Assembly (NCBI RefSeq): GCF_017498545.1
Contig: NZ_CP071793.1
Coordinates: 10,410,256 to 10,474,255, forward strand
Direction of reading: 5' to 3'
DNA length: 64,000 bases
DNA from: Sulfidibacter corallicola
GTDB taxonomy: Bacteria; Acidobacteriota; Holophagae; Acanthopleuribacterales; Acanthopleuribacteraceae
The notes under the pieces are model-generated. The model worked only from the letters and a program-made list of their open reading frames with translations, was not told where the DNA came from and did not search any database. Below, in pieces: positions 29,401-36,734 of the stretch (positions are counted from its first letter, which is position 1; every line of letters starts with the position of its first letter). The position numbers and the translations under genes are program-made.

Positions 29401-29905
29401 TGAACAGCGCCGCGTTGGTGTCGTCTTGCCCGTTGGCATCGGTGGCGCCGGCACTGACGAGGATCGCCTGGGTCGGACCCAGCGCGTCCAGGGGCAGAAC
29501 CGCCTCGATCACGTCGCCACCCTGTAGGCCGTTGTCGAGGCCCACATCCCAGCCGCCGCCCAGGTCGATGCCATTGCCGAAGCCCCCGCCGGAGCACGAT
29601 TGAAGCACGGTGGCCAAGACCATCGGTGGATTCGCGTTGCTGTCCACCGTCATTTCGAGAACCACGTCGACGCCGGCCTGAAGCACGCCGGTACCGGGGT
29701 CGAAATCGCAACCCGTCGCGGTGTCGTTGTCGCGGTCGATACCGATCCGAACGACCGACAGCCCGGCCCGATCGGGAACCTGGCCGAACAAGGGGCTCAT
29801 ACTCAGCGACAAAAAGAGCATCAAACACGAACGACGGACAACGCACCACATGACGACCAACCCCACCAATAGCCCAAAAGGGAAAATGTCTCCAGATAAA
29901 TCCAT
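20411..29905 (-). CDS. Giant cell-surface protein: cadherin-like repeats and beta-helix
   Basis: 3164 residues if it starts at 29905; an ATG at 29851 (MWCVVRRSCLML) is an equally good start for the signal peptide. Order of parts: signal sequence; a ~125-residue beta domain; PIPTLGFWGMFALIAALTIA then RRR (173-200), an IPTL-CTERM-like motif; a second hydrophobic helix (~207-225); a CBM9-like stretch (LDGQVDDW, to ~276); then tandem cadherin/Ig-like domains with NDPP, VDEDS and LANDSD motifs to about 1600; then a long parallel beta-helix-like region, starting near VVWFVDNTNASGTDDG, to the end. Composition is very acidic with few Lys or Arg. Such proteins serve adhesion or surface layers, often with calcium. 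The last two codons and stop lie in array D. Confidence 0.88.
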   Translation of the reverse strand: MDLSGDIFPFGLLVGLVVMWCVVRRSCLMLFLSLSMSPLFGQVPDRAGLSVVRIGIDRDNDTATGCDFDPGTGVLQAGVDVVLEMTVDSNANPPMVLATVLQSCSGGGFGNGIDLGGGWDVGLDNGLQGGDVIEAVLPLDALGPTQAILVSAGATDANGQDDTNAALFTFAAPIPTLGFWGMFALIAALTIAGIVAIRRRNHIDKAGPLAMLLVAALLLAAFVDSVIQLDGQVDDWTGIDPLITDPSGEVGVTDATDILAVFVCPWNNSLFVRVDVVDLENDAPLAVDDVAQTPEDTPVTVDVLANDSDPDGDAFDIVAVTQPDGGSVTIDGAAQLGDGGGQTVTYTPDENNKGQDTFTYTIEDPAGAMATATVTVTIGAQNDPPTALALDNDSVLENQPVATLVGTLSTTDPDSGDSFTYSLVAGAGDDDNGSFQITTDRLETAAMLDFEAGATRSVRVRTTDSGGLSFERAFTIRVLDQNDPPTAIQLSAASVAENEPLGTLVGTLTTTDQDPGQTFAYSLVSGPGDDDNASFSISGDRLLTAASFDFETQNSLSILVQSDDQARRAIVTQTFTVNVTDVVEGPDLDLDDATPGTDFAASFTEDGGSVAIVGTLTIDQTVVVDIQSATVSLTNVLDGTDEVLAVTTGATAIAANYDPGTGVLALTGADTAADYQIVLRTLTYDNANQDPDETARLVTVVLNDGTSPSNTATSTVTVAGTNDDPTAVDDALTVQEDSTDNSLAVLANDSDAPDSGETLTITAVGTPDQGGSVVIAPGATSLTYTPVADFAATETFTYTIGDGNGGTATATVTIDVSNVNDDPTANDDAETVDEDSVDNVFSVLANDVITPDSGETLTITDVVMAPKRAGTIDITGGGTTLTYTPDPDFFGTDVFTYTISDGNGGTDTATLTVTVNNVNDDPVAVDDMFNVTEDAVDVVLSPLANDGSGPDPAETLIITATGTPDNGGSVTITGGGTTLTYSPAMDFMAVETFTYTISDGNGGMATGTVTVQVDNLNDPPVANADSFTVDEDSTANNLDVLANDEIAPDTGETLTVDSVGPTDNGGVAVVAGGGTRIDYTPATNFVGTETFDYTVTDGGLTDTNTVTVTVADTDDPVTAQDDLLTAGEDAVATTGDVLANDDAPDGGLAVQSVDAASAAGAAISNNGNGTFDFDPTGVAAFQALDDGESAPDSFDYLAEDTDGDTDTGTVNVTVNGANDAPVADATTETTTRGGMVVITLTGSDVDVESLTFAVDSSPNNGSLGTISQITATSAQVTYTHDNTLTTTDSFTFTASDGTVDSPAATVSLTINDAPTAVDDGSVGSPFVVQRDAFLNIDVAANDTDAQGDGTIDLSSVVPTNGTRGTVMAIGGGIVTYTANAAEIGADTFSYTIDDDMGATSNSATVFVVINDPPMADDDMVAVSEADAEMIAVLTGDTDSDDMIDVTTVSIVTDVPGGEGTTMVNADGTVTYDPGIFTGSTSFTYTVMDTRGGTSNEATVSITVSPDPMAMADSYTVFGHTTVSVPAGIGLLANDTDDGTIAATTGTFATDMGGSITIAADGSFSYTTPGPGAAVPPAIAGTDTYTYEIEDDVMGTDTAVITFIYEKVVWFVDNTNASGTDDGSQADPFDTLAEATAAAGENETIFIFVGDGTTTGQEDGILLQNGQELFGEPVGLSVDVDGMGPTAPIELVAASMTKPVLTNTMGDVVVLADDNTIEGLELQPQASAGIAAIGIVPMKRGEEAPDARSTGLGAARMGRDREPGQPWHLSRTVQEPSVTRVARSGWYAAFGDELDLAVEPRAKAGGTTTITDVDINPQNNTSDGLVILGQEGTLTITDVTITGPGGGSSFGLDYEFGMADLTVTNLTVTDMGDCVFLGGNTGTHLFTNLNVSSGSGFGLTVADTDSLEITGTNTLNTTGGETLNFFNTVIGASGVTFDSVTSATCDNGIVLDGVSGGAFGVTGAVMISDMVRNGIDLANTSSDLTFGGAVTVNMVGDDGIDLNELTGTVNFNGTISVTMPGDDGLDIQECFGTTLTFADTVTLSGAGDVGVELNGPSATSPTGTVAFMGTLDIDDSTGVGIFGFDNFGTVSFATVDIDTVGVGGVILDDAVITTGHAMSFTQLDIDAGAGSLVGMGIANNVGGTVDVNGGTIENVDGEVIGLIGSAVTLTYTGTLTQGTAGVPLVLSENADASTVTFESGAVLQATGGTGLQFVAADGSYTFDGAVSVSGNDDEGIDIGAASTGTFTFNDTVTLNTGTGTAFTAASGTTATVHFNGGLDIDTTTGTGFQALGGTLNLVDPAGADNTLDASGAATHLLDLDGATVGANNLTFTSITGAVATTGDGIDIDTLGGNGFSGGIVTLAGSAANGIDIATSSASFSFAQASISGTVTTGINLNTNTGTVTFSDLDVNVTGAGLVAAGGGTLDIDSGDANAASIQATSDAVNLDGMTLGVNLSTLNATGGGATRGIDINNCSGSFTVDGSTLAATTTGIDITASTGTFTFDALDIDVSAGTGLLLSSAGTVVIDSDNSAVTDVDAIGGPAVDIDNTIIDVRFDSVDSTNSAGHGVSLGNVPVGSTGFTSGATTVDNPTNFGLNIDDVDAGTLSFANTAVTNRNGTGIFVRDHEGTSLTFGDVDIANPNNAGGNAVHVTISGGGASTGSIQLDSLDASGTNVTVNRADGDANGVPDNETFDGNGIFLADHSGGFTITGTGLQGDGGTIQNVEGDGISLIRSSGLSLNRVTIDNVGTSNQAAASADNAGVYGIDVGGTISIGNGTISRFQDGAAAGTNSRGVFIRNQGTDFTEIRVTDTTFFNDASLLGDDAILVETHGTVNGSVVVESLFAVGNPSNRSDFSSLSGMGVQVLQNGGGTLNTSITNSTFRDSIDPGGLGGVDLAGSGSGVMSNNVDGCTFDNLFPNGVNNGGMVTLFAGGTTDYDATVNNCSFVDTDGRGGIRAVTDDIAGNPVVDFDITITGNTIDDTDREAISVLVRGEAVPAASGQEADILIQGNDIGQVSPAVTSGREGIEVRIQENAKIANLLMQGNRVTNVMNSTSDETVDIDIEDSTTLNLTILGNTLSRSGSGAASLDIDTEDAGATVCLDLNSANVGANANTTDGLILIGGATGTFNIEDIGGPANAATVDAFIEARNAGTATVTGSFDTCNENP

Positions 29906-30156
29906 GCACCGGAAAACTGGAGAGAATGACGTATCCTAGCACAGCGATAATTTGATAAGAGCCTGATCGAACCGCTTAGATCAAATGGGGTTCAGTTCAT
30001 TTTTTCAAACCAAACCCTGTTTTCTCCCCTACCCCAAATTACCAATAAACAGAATTACGCGACAGCTTTGGAACCGCGTGTCGACCAAAGAAATGGGCCG
30101 TTTCTGGTAAGGCACCCGTTCGGGTTCGAAACGCGCCGGCAGATCGGCCGGCGGCC

Positions 30157-30738
30157 TCAAGCGTCGGCACCCTGGGAGGGGATTCGCTTGCTCAGGAACA
30201 TTTTGGCCTTGGCCAGGTGGCGTTCGATCGTTCGCGTCGACAATTTCAGGGCGGCCGCGCATTCGGGCACCGTGAACCCGGCAAAATACCGACACTCGAC
30301 GACGGAAACCATCACCGGATCCACCTTGATCAACGCATCCAGCGCCTCGTGCAGGAGCAACAGGCGCGGCTCCGGGGAGGAGATGCCGTCGCGTTCCTCG
30401 TCGAGCGGCACGCGACCCACGTCGCCGCCGCGTTTCCGGCAGGCCTTGGTGCGGGCGTAACTTACCAGAATCTGGCGCATGATTCGGGCCGACAACGCCA
30501 TGAAGTGGCCCTCGTCCTTGATCGATTGGTGACGAGCGGCGGCCAATTTCAGCCAGGTTTCGTGAACGACCACCGTGGTCGAAAAGGTCTGACCGGCATG
30601 CGATTGACGCAACAGGCGACGCGCCACGGTCTTCAATTCGTCGTAGTAGCGGAGCCAGAAATCACGATGCTCCGTCAATGCATCTCGATCCGAAGAAGCC
30701 TGAATGACCTGTTCCACCGCTTCGGGTAGCTCGCTCAT
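30157..30738 (-). CDS. ECF-like RNA polymerase sigma factor
   Basis: 193 residues from the ATG at 30738, which has GGAGG eight bases upstream; the frame is open for 42 more residues but without protein-like sequence. Region 2 (YYDELKTVARRLLRQSHAG, VVVHETWLKLAA) and region 4 (VECRYFAGFTVPECAAALKL, STRTIERHLAKAKMFL) fit the ECF-like sigma-70 group common in Acidobacteriota and Planctomycetes, which is often tied to Ser/Thr kinases rather than to a neighbouring anti-sigma factor. No anti-sigma gene is adjacent. It lies upstream of, and in the same direction as, the giant surface gene, with a ~250-base gap (29906-30156) that probably holds that gene's own promoter. Confidence 0.9.
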   Translation of the reverse strand: MSELPEAVEQVIQASSDRDALTEHRDFWLRYYDELKTVARRLLRQSHAGQTFSTTVVVHETWLKLAAARHQSIKDEGHFMALSARIMRQILVSYARTKACRKRGGDVGRVPLDEERDGISSPEPRLLLLHEALDALIKVDPVMVSVVECRYFAGFTVPECAAALKLSTRTIERHLAKAKMFLSKRIPSQGADA

Positions 30739-31191
30739 GCGCATCGCCTCCGGTCGGCCCGCCGAAAAGGAAAATGACCGAACACAGTTCCGGGCCGGTA
30801 ATCTTGAATTTTGCTGCAAACGGGGACCGGTCTTCAAGGAAAAGCCCCGTAGGGTGGGCGCCATTCGTGGTCGCCGTCAAAGTTCTCCACCGAGACAGGA
30901 CGGGATCAAGCGGAGTTACGCTTCACTCGGCAAATTGGTTCCAAGGGATGCGCCCGCTTTCGATTCAACCCGACCACGCAAGCGGCACATTGGGGCAACG
31001 CTCGGCTTCGTTCGGCTTTAGAGGAACGATCGGGCCCGAGAACCATCCAAAAATGGGCATCGTTAAAAAAAATGGTACTCGAACCACGGTCAGGTCCCGC
31101 CTTGTAAGATAGGTACAGGTGGAAACCCGCGAAGCCAAGCTCAAGGGACCGACCTTTGATACCAAGTATCGTGGTAAGAAGCGAGGGAACC
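30739..31191. other. Divergent intergenic region, no gene seen
   Basis: About 450 bases between the divergent ECF sigma and RDD genes. Open frames on both strands are not protein-like. Both promoters must lie here. Confidence 0.4.
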
Positions 31192-31680
31192 ATGCAAAAC
31201 CCATATGAAGTCACGGGTGAATCCGTGACCCAAGACTATTCGGTAAGCGTTGCCGACGACTACATTACGGCCTCGATGGGCAGGCGATTCGGCAACTTGA
31301 TTCTCGATGGGATCTTTCTCCAATTCGTCCAATTCGTCACGTTCTTCATATGGGGCGCGATCCTCTCGCTGCTTAATGAACACGGCGCTCAGGATCTGTC
31401 GATCCAAGCCGGATTGGGTTTCTTCAGTTTGTTTCTTATGATCGCCCCCTACTTTCTCTATTACATCGGTTTCGAATATGGGCTCGGCCGCACGCCCGCC
31501 AAATTCATCACGGGCACTCGGGTCGTAGATGAACTCGGCAACCCGCCTTCACTGGGGAAAGTGGTGGGCCGCACCTTTTGCAGATGGATTCCCTTCGAGG
31601 GGCTCTCGATTCTGTTCTCGGATACAATCCGCTGTTGGCACGACTCGCTTCCCAAGACCAAAGTGGTCAAGGTCCGTTAG
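31192..31680 (+). CDS. RDD-family membrane protein
   Basis: 162 residues from the ATG at 31192, which follows GAGGGA; an upstream start at 31156 is less likely. ASMGRRFGNLILDGIF contains the Arg-Asp pattern that names the family, and GLGRTPAKFITGTRVVDE is the conserved loop. Three hydrophobic segments are visible. RDD proteins are small membrane proteins, some of them Na+/H+ antiporters; the function here is unknown. It converges with the glycosidase gene. Confidence 0.85.
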   Translation: MQNPYEVTGESVTQDYSVSVADDYITASMGRRFGNLILDGIFLQFVQFVTFFIWGAILSLLNEHGAQDLSIQAGLGFFSLFLMIAPYFLYYIGFEYGLGRTPAKFITGTRVVDELGNPPSLGKVVGRTFCRWIPFEGLSILFSDTIRCWHDSLPKTKVVKVR

Positions 31681-31853
31681 GCAGGGCCGATCCAGAATCA
31701 CCGATGGGGCGACATGGTTCCCCGGAATCGGCGGGTCGGCAGGGCAAACCCACATTGGCTACCCAGTTTCAGGCGTCAGCCAATCACCCACGAACCGGTG
31801 GGGCCGCGCTCCCCACAAAGGAGCCCCAACTCAACGGATCCAGGCTTTCCTCT

Positions 31854-33497
31854 TCATCGCGAGAACACGAACGAGGTCACCGAATGTTTGGGAAAGCGGT
31901 ACTCGAATACCTTCCCCGCTTCGACCTTACCCAGGCGAACCCTTACGTTTCGATCGCGGTGTGACCCCTTGGGATCGCGAATGGGATCTTCGTAGGTGAT
32001 TCCGGGCACGATGACGCGCCCTGTTCCCGTGTAGGCCGCCAAGCCCGACCCGGTCAAGGTTCGCGTCACGGCTTCGCCCTTGGGCTCGAAACCCCGCAAC
32101 CGGACGCTTGTTTGGATCGCCGCGGAGAAGGATTTGTTGATCGCGATGAGGTACAAACGCTTGCCGTCGCCCGAAAGGCTCGCCGTGACCTCCAGCAACG
32201 GTGCACCTTCGACCGGGGTGATCCAACCGGCACCGCCCGCGGAAAAGGTAGCCACCTCGGTGCGAGACGCCACCAGGCGTTCACCAAAATGGCGCGTGAA
32301 GAACTGGAACGCGAAATAGGACGGTGCGGGTTGGAACCGATAGCGTGCGGTCTTGTCGACCCGCGTCCCCTCGGGAATGCCGAGAAGGTAGAGAAAATCC
32401 GGATCGGTGAGCTTGAAGTGCATGGCCAGCCCCACCTGGGGTGACTCGACGAAGGTCCGCAGCATGCTGGCCGTGAAGAGCGCGGATCCCAGCGTCTTCG
32501 AATGATCGGTCCACTTGAAACGCGGAAATGCGTGGAACAGCGGCGCCCATTCGGTCACGGCGATGGGGATTCGGTCGGCTCGCTTCGGCGCCCAGCGTTC
32601 GATTTGGGCGGTGACGGTGGCGAGGTTCTCCTCGATGAGTTTGGTGGAAGCAAGCAAGGTCCGATAGCCGCGCTCGAACGGGACGTGATCGGCCACGGCG
32701 ACCGGTGCGTAGCCGTTGTGCTGTGAAAAGAAATCGATCCGGTCGCCGATCGAACGCAGGATGGTCTCGTTCCAGCGCGGGAAACTGTTGAATCGACCCG
32801 CCCCGAGGTTGTGCAGTCCGATCGCGCCGATGCGAATATCGGGATCCACCGCACGCATGGCCTTTTCGAATCGCAACCACCGCCGCGCATACGCCTCGGG
32901 CGTCAGGTGTACCCTGTCCTGGCCGGGACCGGGTTTGTGGTAGAGCTCGTTGCCGATCTCCCAGTAGGTCACCCGGTATTCCGGATGTTCCGCCGCCTTG
33001 AGGACGTTGATGTAGCGAACCCATTCCGCCGCCATCTCCGGTGTTCCCGTGCCGCAGTTCACCACGATCAGGAGACGGGCCCCGATCCGCCGCGCGAATT
33101 CGAGCGCCTCGTCCGTTCCGTAGGTCGGGATCTCCGGCTTGCCGGTGCCTGGCACGATGGAGGTGGGCGGCCTGCGCTTCTGGGGCCCGATGCCCTTGCG
33201 CCAGTCGTAGTAGTCGGCCAGGGTCCCGCCGGGAAAACGCACCAGCGAAGGCGCCAACGCCTTGGTGTGGCGCAACACGTCGGCGTTGTACTCCAGGGTC
33301 GCGGGAATCCAGAGCAGGGTCCCGTTCCAGCGCCACGGCGTGTTGACCCCGAAAAGCTCCTTGGGAATCTCACGAACGATGCGGCGTGCATCGATCTCCA
33401 CGGTGGCCGTCTCCGTCTCACGGCCAAGCACCGGAAAGACCACCCAAAAGAGCAAGGCGCCCGAGATCCAGAAGTTCGATCGAGGTTGGTATCGCAT
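31854..33497 (-). CDS. Secreted glycoside hydrolase, GH51/arabinofuranosidase-like
   Basis: 547 residues from the ATG at 33497, chosen because it opens a signal peptide (MRYQPRSNFWISGALLFWVV); 73 further in-frame codons upstream are not protein-like. LVRFPGGTLADYYDW, then WEIGNELY with the candidate acid/base Glu, and AVTEWAP with the candidate nucleophile Glu are the landmarks of clan GH-A enzymes such as GH51 and GH39. The C-terminal ~150 residues form the usual beta-sandwich. It probably removes L-arabinofuranosyl or related residues from polysaccharides outside the cytoplasm. The exact family needs a profile search. Confidence 0.8.
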   Translation of the reverse strand: MRYQPRSNFWISGALLFWVVFPVLGRETETATVEIDARRIVREIPKELFGVNTPWRWNGTLLWIPATLEYNADVLRHTKALAPSLVRFPGGTLADYYDWRKGIGPQKRRPPTSIVPGTGKPEIPTYGTDEALEFARRIGARLLIVVNCGTGTPEMAAEWVRYINVLKAAEHPEYRVTYWEIGNELYHKPGPGQDRVHLTPEAYARRWLRFEKAMRAVDPDIRIGAIGLHNLGAGRFNSFPRWNETILRSIGDRIDFFSQHNGYAPVAVADHVPFERGYRTLLASTKLIEENLATVTAQIERWAPKRADRIPIAVTEWAPLFHAFPRFKWTDHSKTLGSALFTASMLRTFVESPQVGLAMHFKLTDPDFLYLLGIPEGTRVDKTARYRFQPAPSYFAFQFFTRHFGERLVASRTEVATFSAGGAGWITPVEGAPLLEVTASLSGDGKRLYLIAINKSFSAAIQTSVRLRGFEPKGEAVTRTLTGSGLAAYTGTGRVIVPGITYEDPIRDPKGSHRDRNVRVRLGKVEAGKVFEYRFPKHSVTSFVFSR

Positions 33498-33959
33498 GCC
33501 TTCATTATCCCGCCGATCGGGCCCGTCGAGCCAAACATTTGCCCACGATTCACGCGAATGATCCCCAAGGTCGAGATTTCGGGACGCGGTGGTCGACACG
33601 GAGCGGCCAAACCTCGAAGCGACCGTGGCTGCACCTGGTCTCGGAAAGCACAGCCGCTCGACCACGGAAAGACCGGCCGATATCCGAACTCCGTGTGCTC
33701 GGCGAGATCTCCCCAAACGAAATAATTAAAGTAATCATTACTTTAATATAAAAGTGCCAATCCACTATAAACACGCACGTTGATGCACCCTACACGCCGA
33801 AGCATGACCTGTGCGATCGGCTACCAAGAAATTTTTGGCTTGCTCGACGTGCGCCGAACAGAAAGTTATCTCTTCCAACCAATCGTCACCGCTGGCTTGA
33901 AAGAACGACTGCCTTTCGCGCTTGTATCGAACTCCGATGTGGCCGTTTCCGGTTGGACC
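33498..33959. other. Intergenic region, no gene seen
   Basis: About 460 bases between two same-strand genes. There is an AT-rich patch near 33720-33775 (AAAGTAATCATTACTTT is a near-palindrome) that may belong to the promoter of the glycosidase gene. Confidence 0.35.
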
Positions 33960-34796
33960 TTATTTCCGGGGCGGCTCGTCGAAAAGTGGCACGTAGTTCA
34001 TGAAATCGCCTTTGAGGCCAAGGTACCGTGAAGGCGTCCAACCCGCGAATGCCTTGAACTCCTTGATCAGGTGACTTTGGTCGAAGAATCCGAACCGGTG
34101 TGCGAGCGAGGCCCACGATGCGGGCGGCCCGCACTCGAGGGTTTGCACGATTTTCTGGAAGCGCACGATCCGCGAGTATCGCTTGGGTGGCAAACCCAGG
34201 TATTTATCGAACAGGAAGATCAGGTGTTTGCCGCTGTAGCCCAGCTTTTGGGCCAGCTCCTTCATGGACATCGGCACGCCTGGCGCCCGGATGGTGCCCA
34301 CCGCATAGTCGATAAAGGGGTTGAGTTCCATTCGTGAGGAGATCCAGTTGGCCAGGAACGCTTCCAGGCGATGGAACCGGCGGTCCACGGTCGGTTCGCT
34401 CAGCAGCATCTCGCGGAGTTCCCGGAAGGCGCGGCCCCAGATCAAATCCATTTCGACGACCTTATTGCCCAACTCGGCCATGGGAAACCCAAAAAAGGCC
34501 CAGGCGCCGCCCGGCTTGAAACTCACGACGATCATCGGCTCGCCGGTCCCCGCTTCGATGGTGATCGGTTCCTGGTGCATTCCACTGATCCACCCGCCGC
34601 AGAAAGACTGGGCCGTTTTCAGGGAATCGTTGTGGTACGTGCGTTTCGCCCCGTCACCTAAATCGATGATCAGGTTCACGCCACCGTCCGGTAGCAGCCG
34701 TTCCTTTTGGTGCGGTGGCCGATACCCGCTGTGGTAAACCACATTTTCGATGAAGTGGCACAGGGGCGCCGCGGGTGTCCGAACCTCGATGAGCAT
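33960..34796 (-). CDS. AraC-family transcriptional regulator
   Basis: 278 residues. The N-terminal part (LLPDGGVNLIIDLGDG, FCGGWISGMHQEP, VVSFKPGGAWAFFG) is the DUF6597-type sensor domain of many AraC regulators. The C-terminal part has the two helix-turn-helix motifs, with FGFFDQSHLIKEFKAFAGWT as the typical second one. No ligand can be inferred. It stands alone between the glycosidase gene and the membrane HTH gene and could regulate either. Confidence 0.9.
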   Translation of the reverse strand: MLIEVRTPAAPLCHFIENVVYHSGYRPPHQKERLLPDGGVNLIIDLGDGAKRTYHNDSLKTAQSFCGGWISGMHQEPITIEAGTGEPMIVVSFKPGGAWAFFGFPMAELGNKVVEMDLIWGRAFRELREMLLSEPTVDRRFHRLEAFLANWISSRMELNPFIDYAVGTIRAPGVPMSMKELAQKLGYSGKHLIFLFDKYLGLPPKRYSRIVRFQKIVQTLECGPPASWASLAHRFGFFDQSHLIKEFKAFAGWTPSRYLGLKGDFMNYVPLFDEPPRK

Positions 34797-34971
34797 GAAA
34801 AGTCCTCGGTGGGTTTGAGCTCAGTATACCAAGACCAGGTGCAACCACGGATTTCAAACCGTGCAACCGTGGGGTTCGCCTTCCTTGCCGGCTCCTCTGG
34901 ATCGATTTCCGGCGGTTTTCATGCCTTCCGGGGTTCAGGGATTGGTGACGCTCGATACCGCGCCGGTCCCT

Positions 34972-36444
34972 TCACGGGAAGTCGTCTTCGAACACGGTGC
35001 GGCCGATCCCGTCTTGCAACCGGACCCAATCTACCGCCCCACATCCGAAAAACCGAAACTGCAAGCCCTTGATGAGGCCTGGGCGCTCCGCCGTCCGGTG
35101 TGAAAAAATGGGTCGATCATCCACGAGAATCGTCGTCTCTCCCCCGTCTGCGACGATGCCGAGCTTGCGCCAATCGGAGAGATCACAGCCGAAGGCCGAA
35201 AGATCGTGGTCCCTACCCGCCATCCGCACTTCCGGCATGCGCAGGGTGATTTCGCTGACACAGCCGGGATAGGCCAGCGGCACCAGGAAAAATCCGTTTT
35301 CGCAGATCACGAACACTTCGCTCTTTTGGCAGGTCAACCCGCCTTCTTCCAGCCGATTGCGTAGCCGTGCCTCGAACCGAAAATCGCTGCCGGTTGCCTG
35401 GCCGAAGTCGCGCACATTGTAATAGCTCACCCAGTACCGGTTGGTCGATAGATCGAGGCGCGCGTCGGCCAGCACTTCCGGCGAGACATGCAGCATGCCG
35501 TCGTGAACCGCTCGTTCGGCGGGCAGGTAGAAGGGCGTCGGATCTCGGAGCTCGTAGCGCGCCAACGGGAGCCAGCCGTCGGTGGTGACGTGGACGCGTC
35601 GATCGGCCACGATTTGTTCGTTCACCAGCAAGCGTGCGCGATGGAAGCCCGGATAGTAATACACGGCGGAATGGTGGCGGTGCGACGGCGAGAGCCGTAC
35701 CCGTTCGGCCGGGTTCCAGGACTGTTGTATAAATACTTCGCGATCCCCGAGCGCGCTGATGTCGAAATCGAAAATGACGGTATTTGGCAGTCCCTGACTG
35801 ACGGTTTTACGATGGGAAAACGGGACATCCGGCAACGCGACTTCGCTGGTCGACGTGACGGTGCTCTGGTTGAACGCGAGATAGACCAGCACGAACAGCA
35901 TGGTGGTGGCCAGCGCCAGAATCACCCGCCGCATGCCTACGGCCGGAGGTGGCTGACGGACGAGGGGATCCGGTGTCGTTTGCGGAGAGGGGTCCGCCTC
36001 GCACGCCACACCGGGGAGATCGTGATCGTGATCGTGATCGGCACCGACCGGACCTCGTGGAGGGTCGCGAAGCATATCGGTTTGTGCCGTGGCGGCGGAC
36101 GCGGCGACGACGGAAATTTCCGGTGCCGGTACGACCCGTTCGTCGAACGCCTCCCGCGGTTCCTCTTCCCGTGTGTTGGCTTCACGCTGCAACTCGTGCC
36201 AGCTCTCGTAGCCTGCGAATCGGGCCAAGGCCTCCAGCGTGCTGGGATGCGGGGTCGCTGCGTAATTCGGTTTCCAGATGCGTCGCAGGGTCGAAAGGCT
36301 GAGGGAAATGCCGGTCTGTTCCTGAATGAGTTTGCTCAAGCATTCGTAATCGCGTTGTTTCCAACTGCGAACCTCGCCCCAACCGAGCTTTTCCTCGATG
36401 GCGGTTTTACAGGAATCCAGCAACTGGCTTAGGGGTATCGGCAT
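34972..36444 (-). CDS. Membrane-anchored protein with N-terminal HTH-like domain
   Basis: 490 residues from the ATG at 36444; the frame is open 78 codons further up but that part is not protein-like. Residues 1-95 (CLSKLIQEQTGISLSLSTLR then RIWKP) resemble the DNA-binding-like domain found in membrane-linked regulators of Bacteroidota. A disordered linker carries a HDHDHD run. One transmembrane helix (RVILALATTMLFVLVYLAF) is at about 160-180. The ~300 remaining residues are a beta-rich extracytoplasmic domain with paired Cys residues. The layout suggests a one-component transmembrane regulator, but a DNA target is unproven. It is divergent from the LamG-like secreted protein gene, a likely target. 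Confidence 0.7.
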   Translation of the reverse strand: MPIPLSQLLDSCKTAIEEKLGWGEVRSWKQRDYECLSKLIQEQTGISLSLSTLRRIWKPNYAATPHPSTLEALARFAGYESWHELQREANTREEEPREAFDERVVPAPEISVVAASAATAQTDMLRDPPRGPVGADHDHDHDLPGVACEADPSPQTTPDPLVRQPPPAVGMRRVILALATTMLFVLVYLAFNQSTVTSTSEVALPDVPFSHRKTVSQGLPNTVIFDFDISALGDREVFIQQSWNPAERVRLSPSHRHHSAVYYYPGFHRARLLVNEQIVADRRVHVTTDGWLPLARYELRDPTPFYLPAERAVHDGMLHVSPEVLADARLDLSTNRYWVSYYNVRDFGQATGSDFRFEARLRNRLEEGGLTCQKSEVFVICENGFFLVPLAYPGCVSEITLRMPEVRMAGRDHDLSAFGCDLSDWRKLGIVADGGETTILVDDRPIFSHRTAERPGLIKGLQFRFFGCGAVDWVRLQDGIGRTVFEDDFP

Positions 36445-36734
36445 GAACGCACCGCTTGAACGGGATTTGACACGTAAGTGATTGGCATTTGAACGACTTT
36501 GTTTCCAAAGGCTTACGTATGCTTTTACGAAACGGAACACAACGTTTCTCGATACTTCGAATCTTAACACTGAAGTACCGAATTTCCTGAGCGATGATGC
36601 GCATCCCCTTCTCGACGGACATCGCGTTCGTGGATTCCCACCGAGCTGTCTGGCCCCGTTGGGAGTACCGAAAAGCATGTTCCGCCGATGCGGGGTGCCG
36701 AACCGGCTTGGGTTCGGAATGGGAGGACTTTTTA

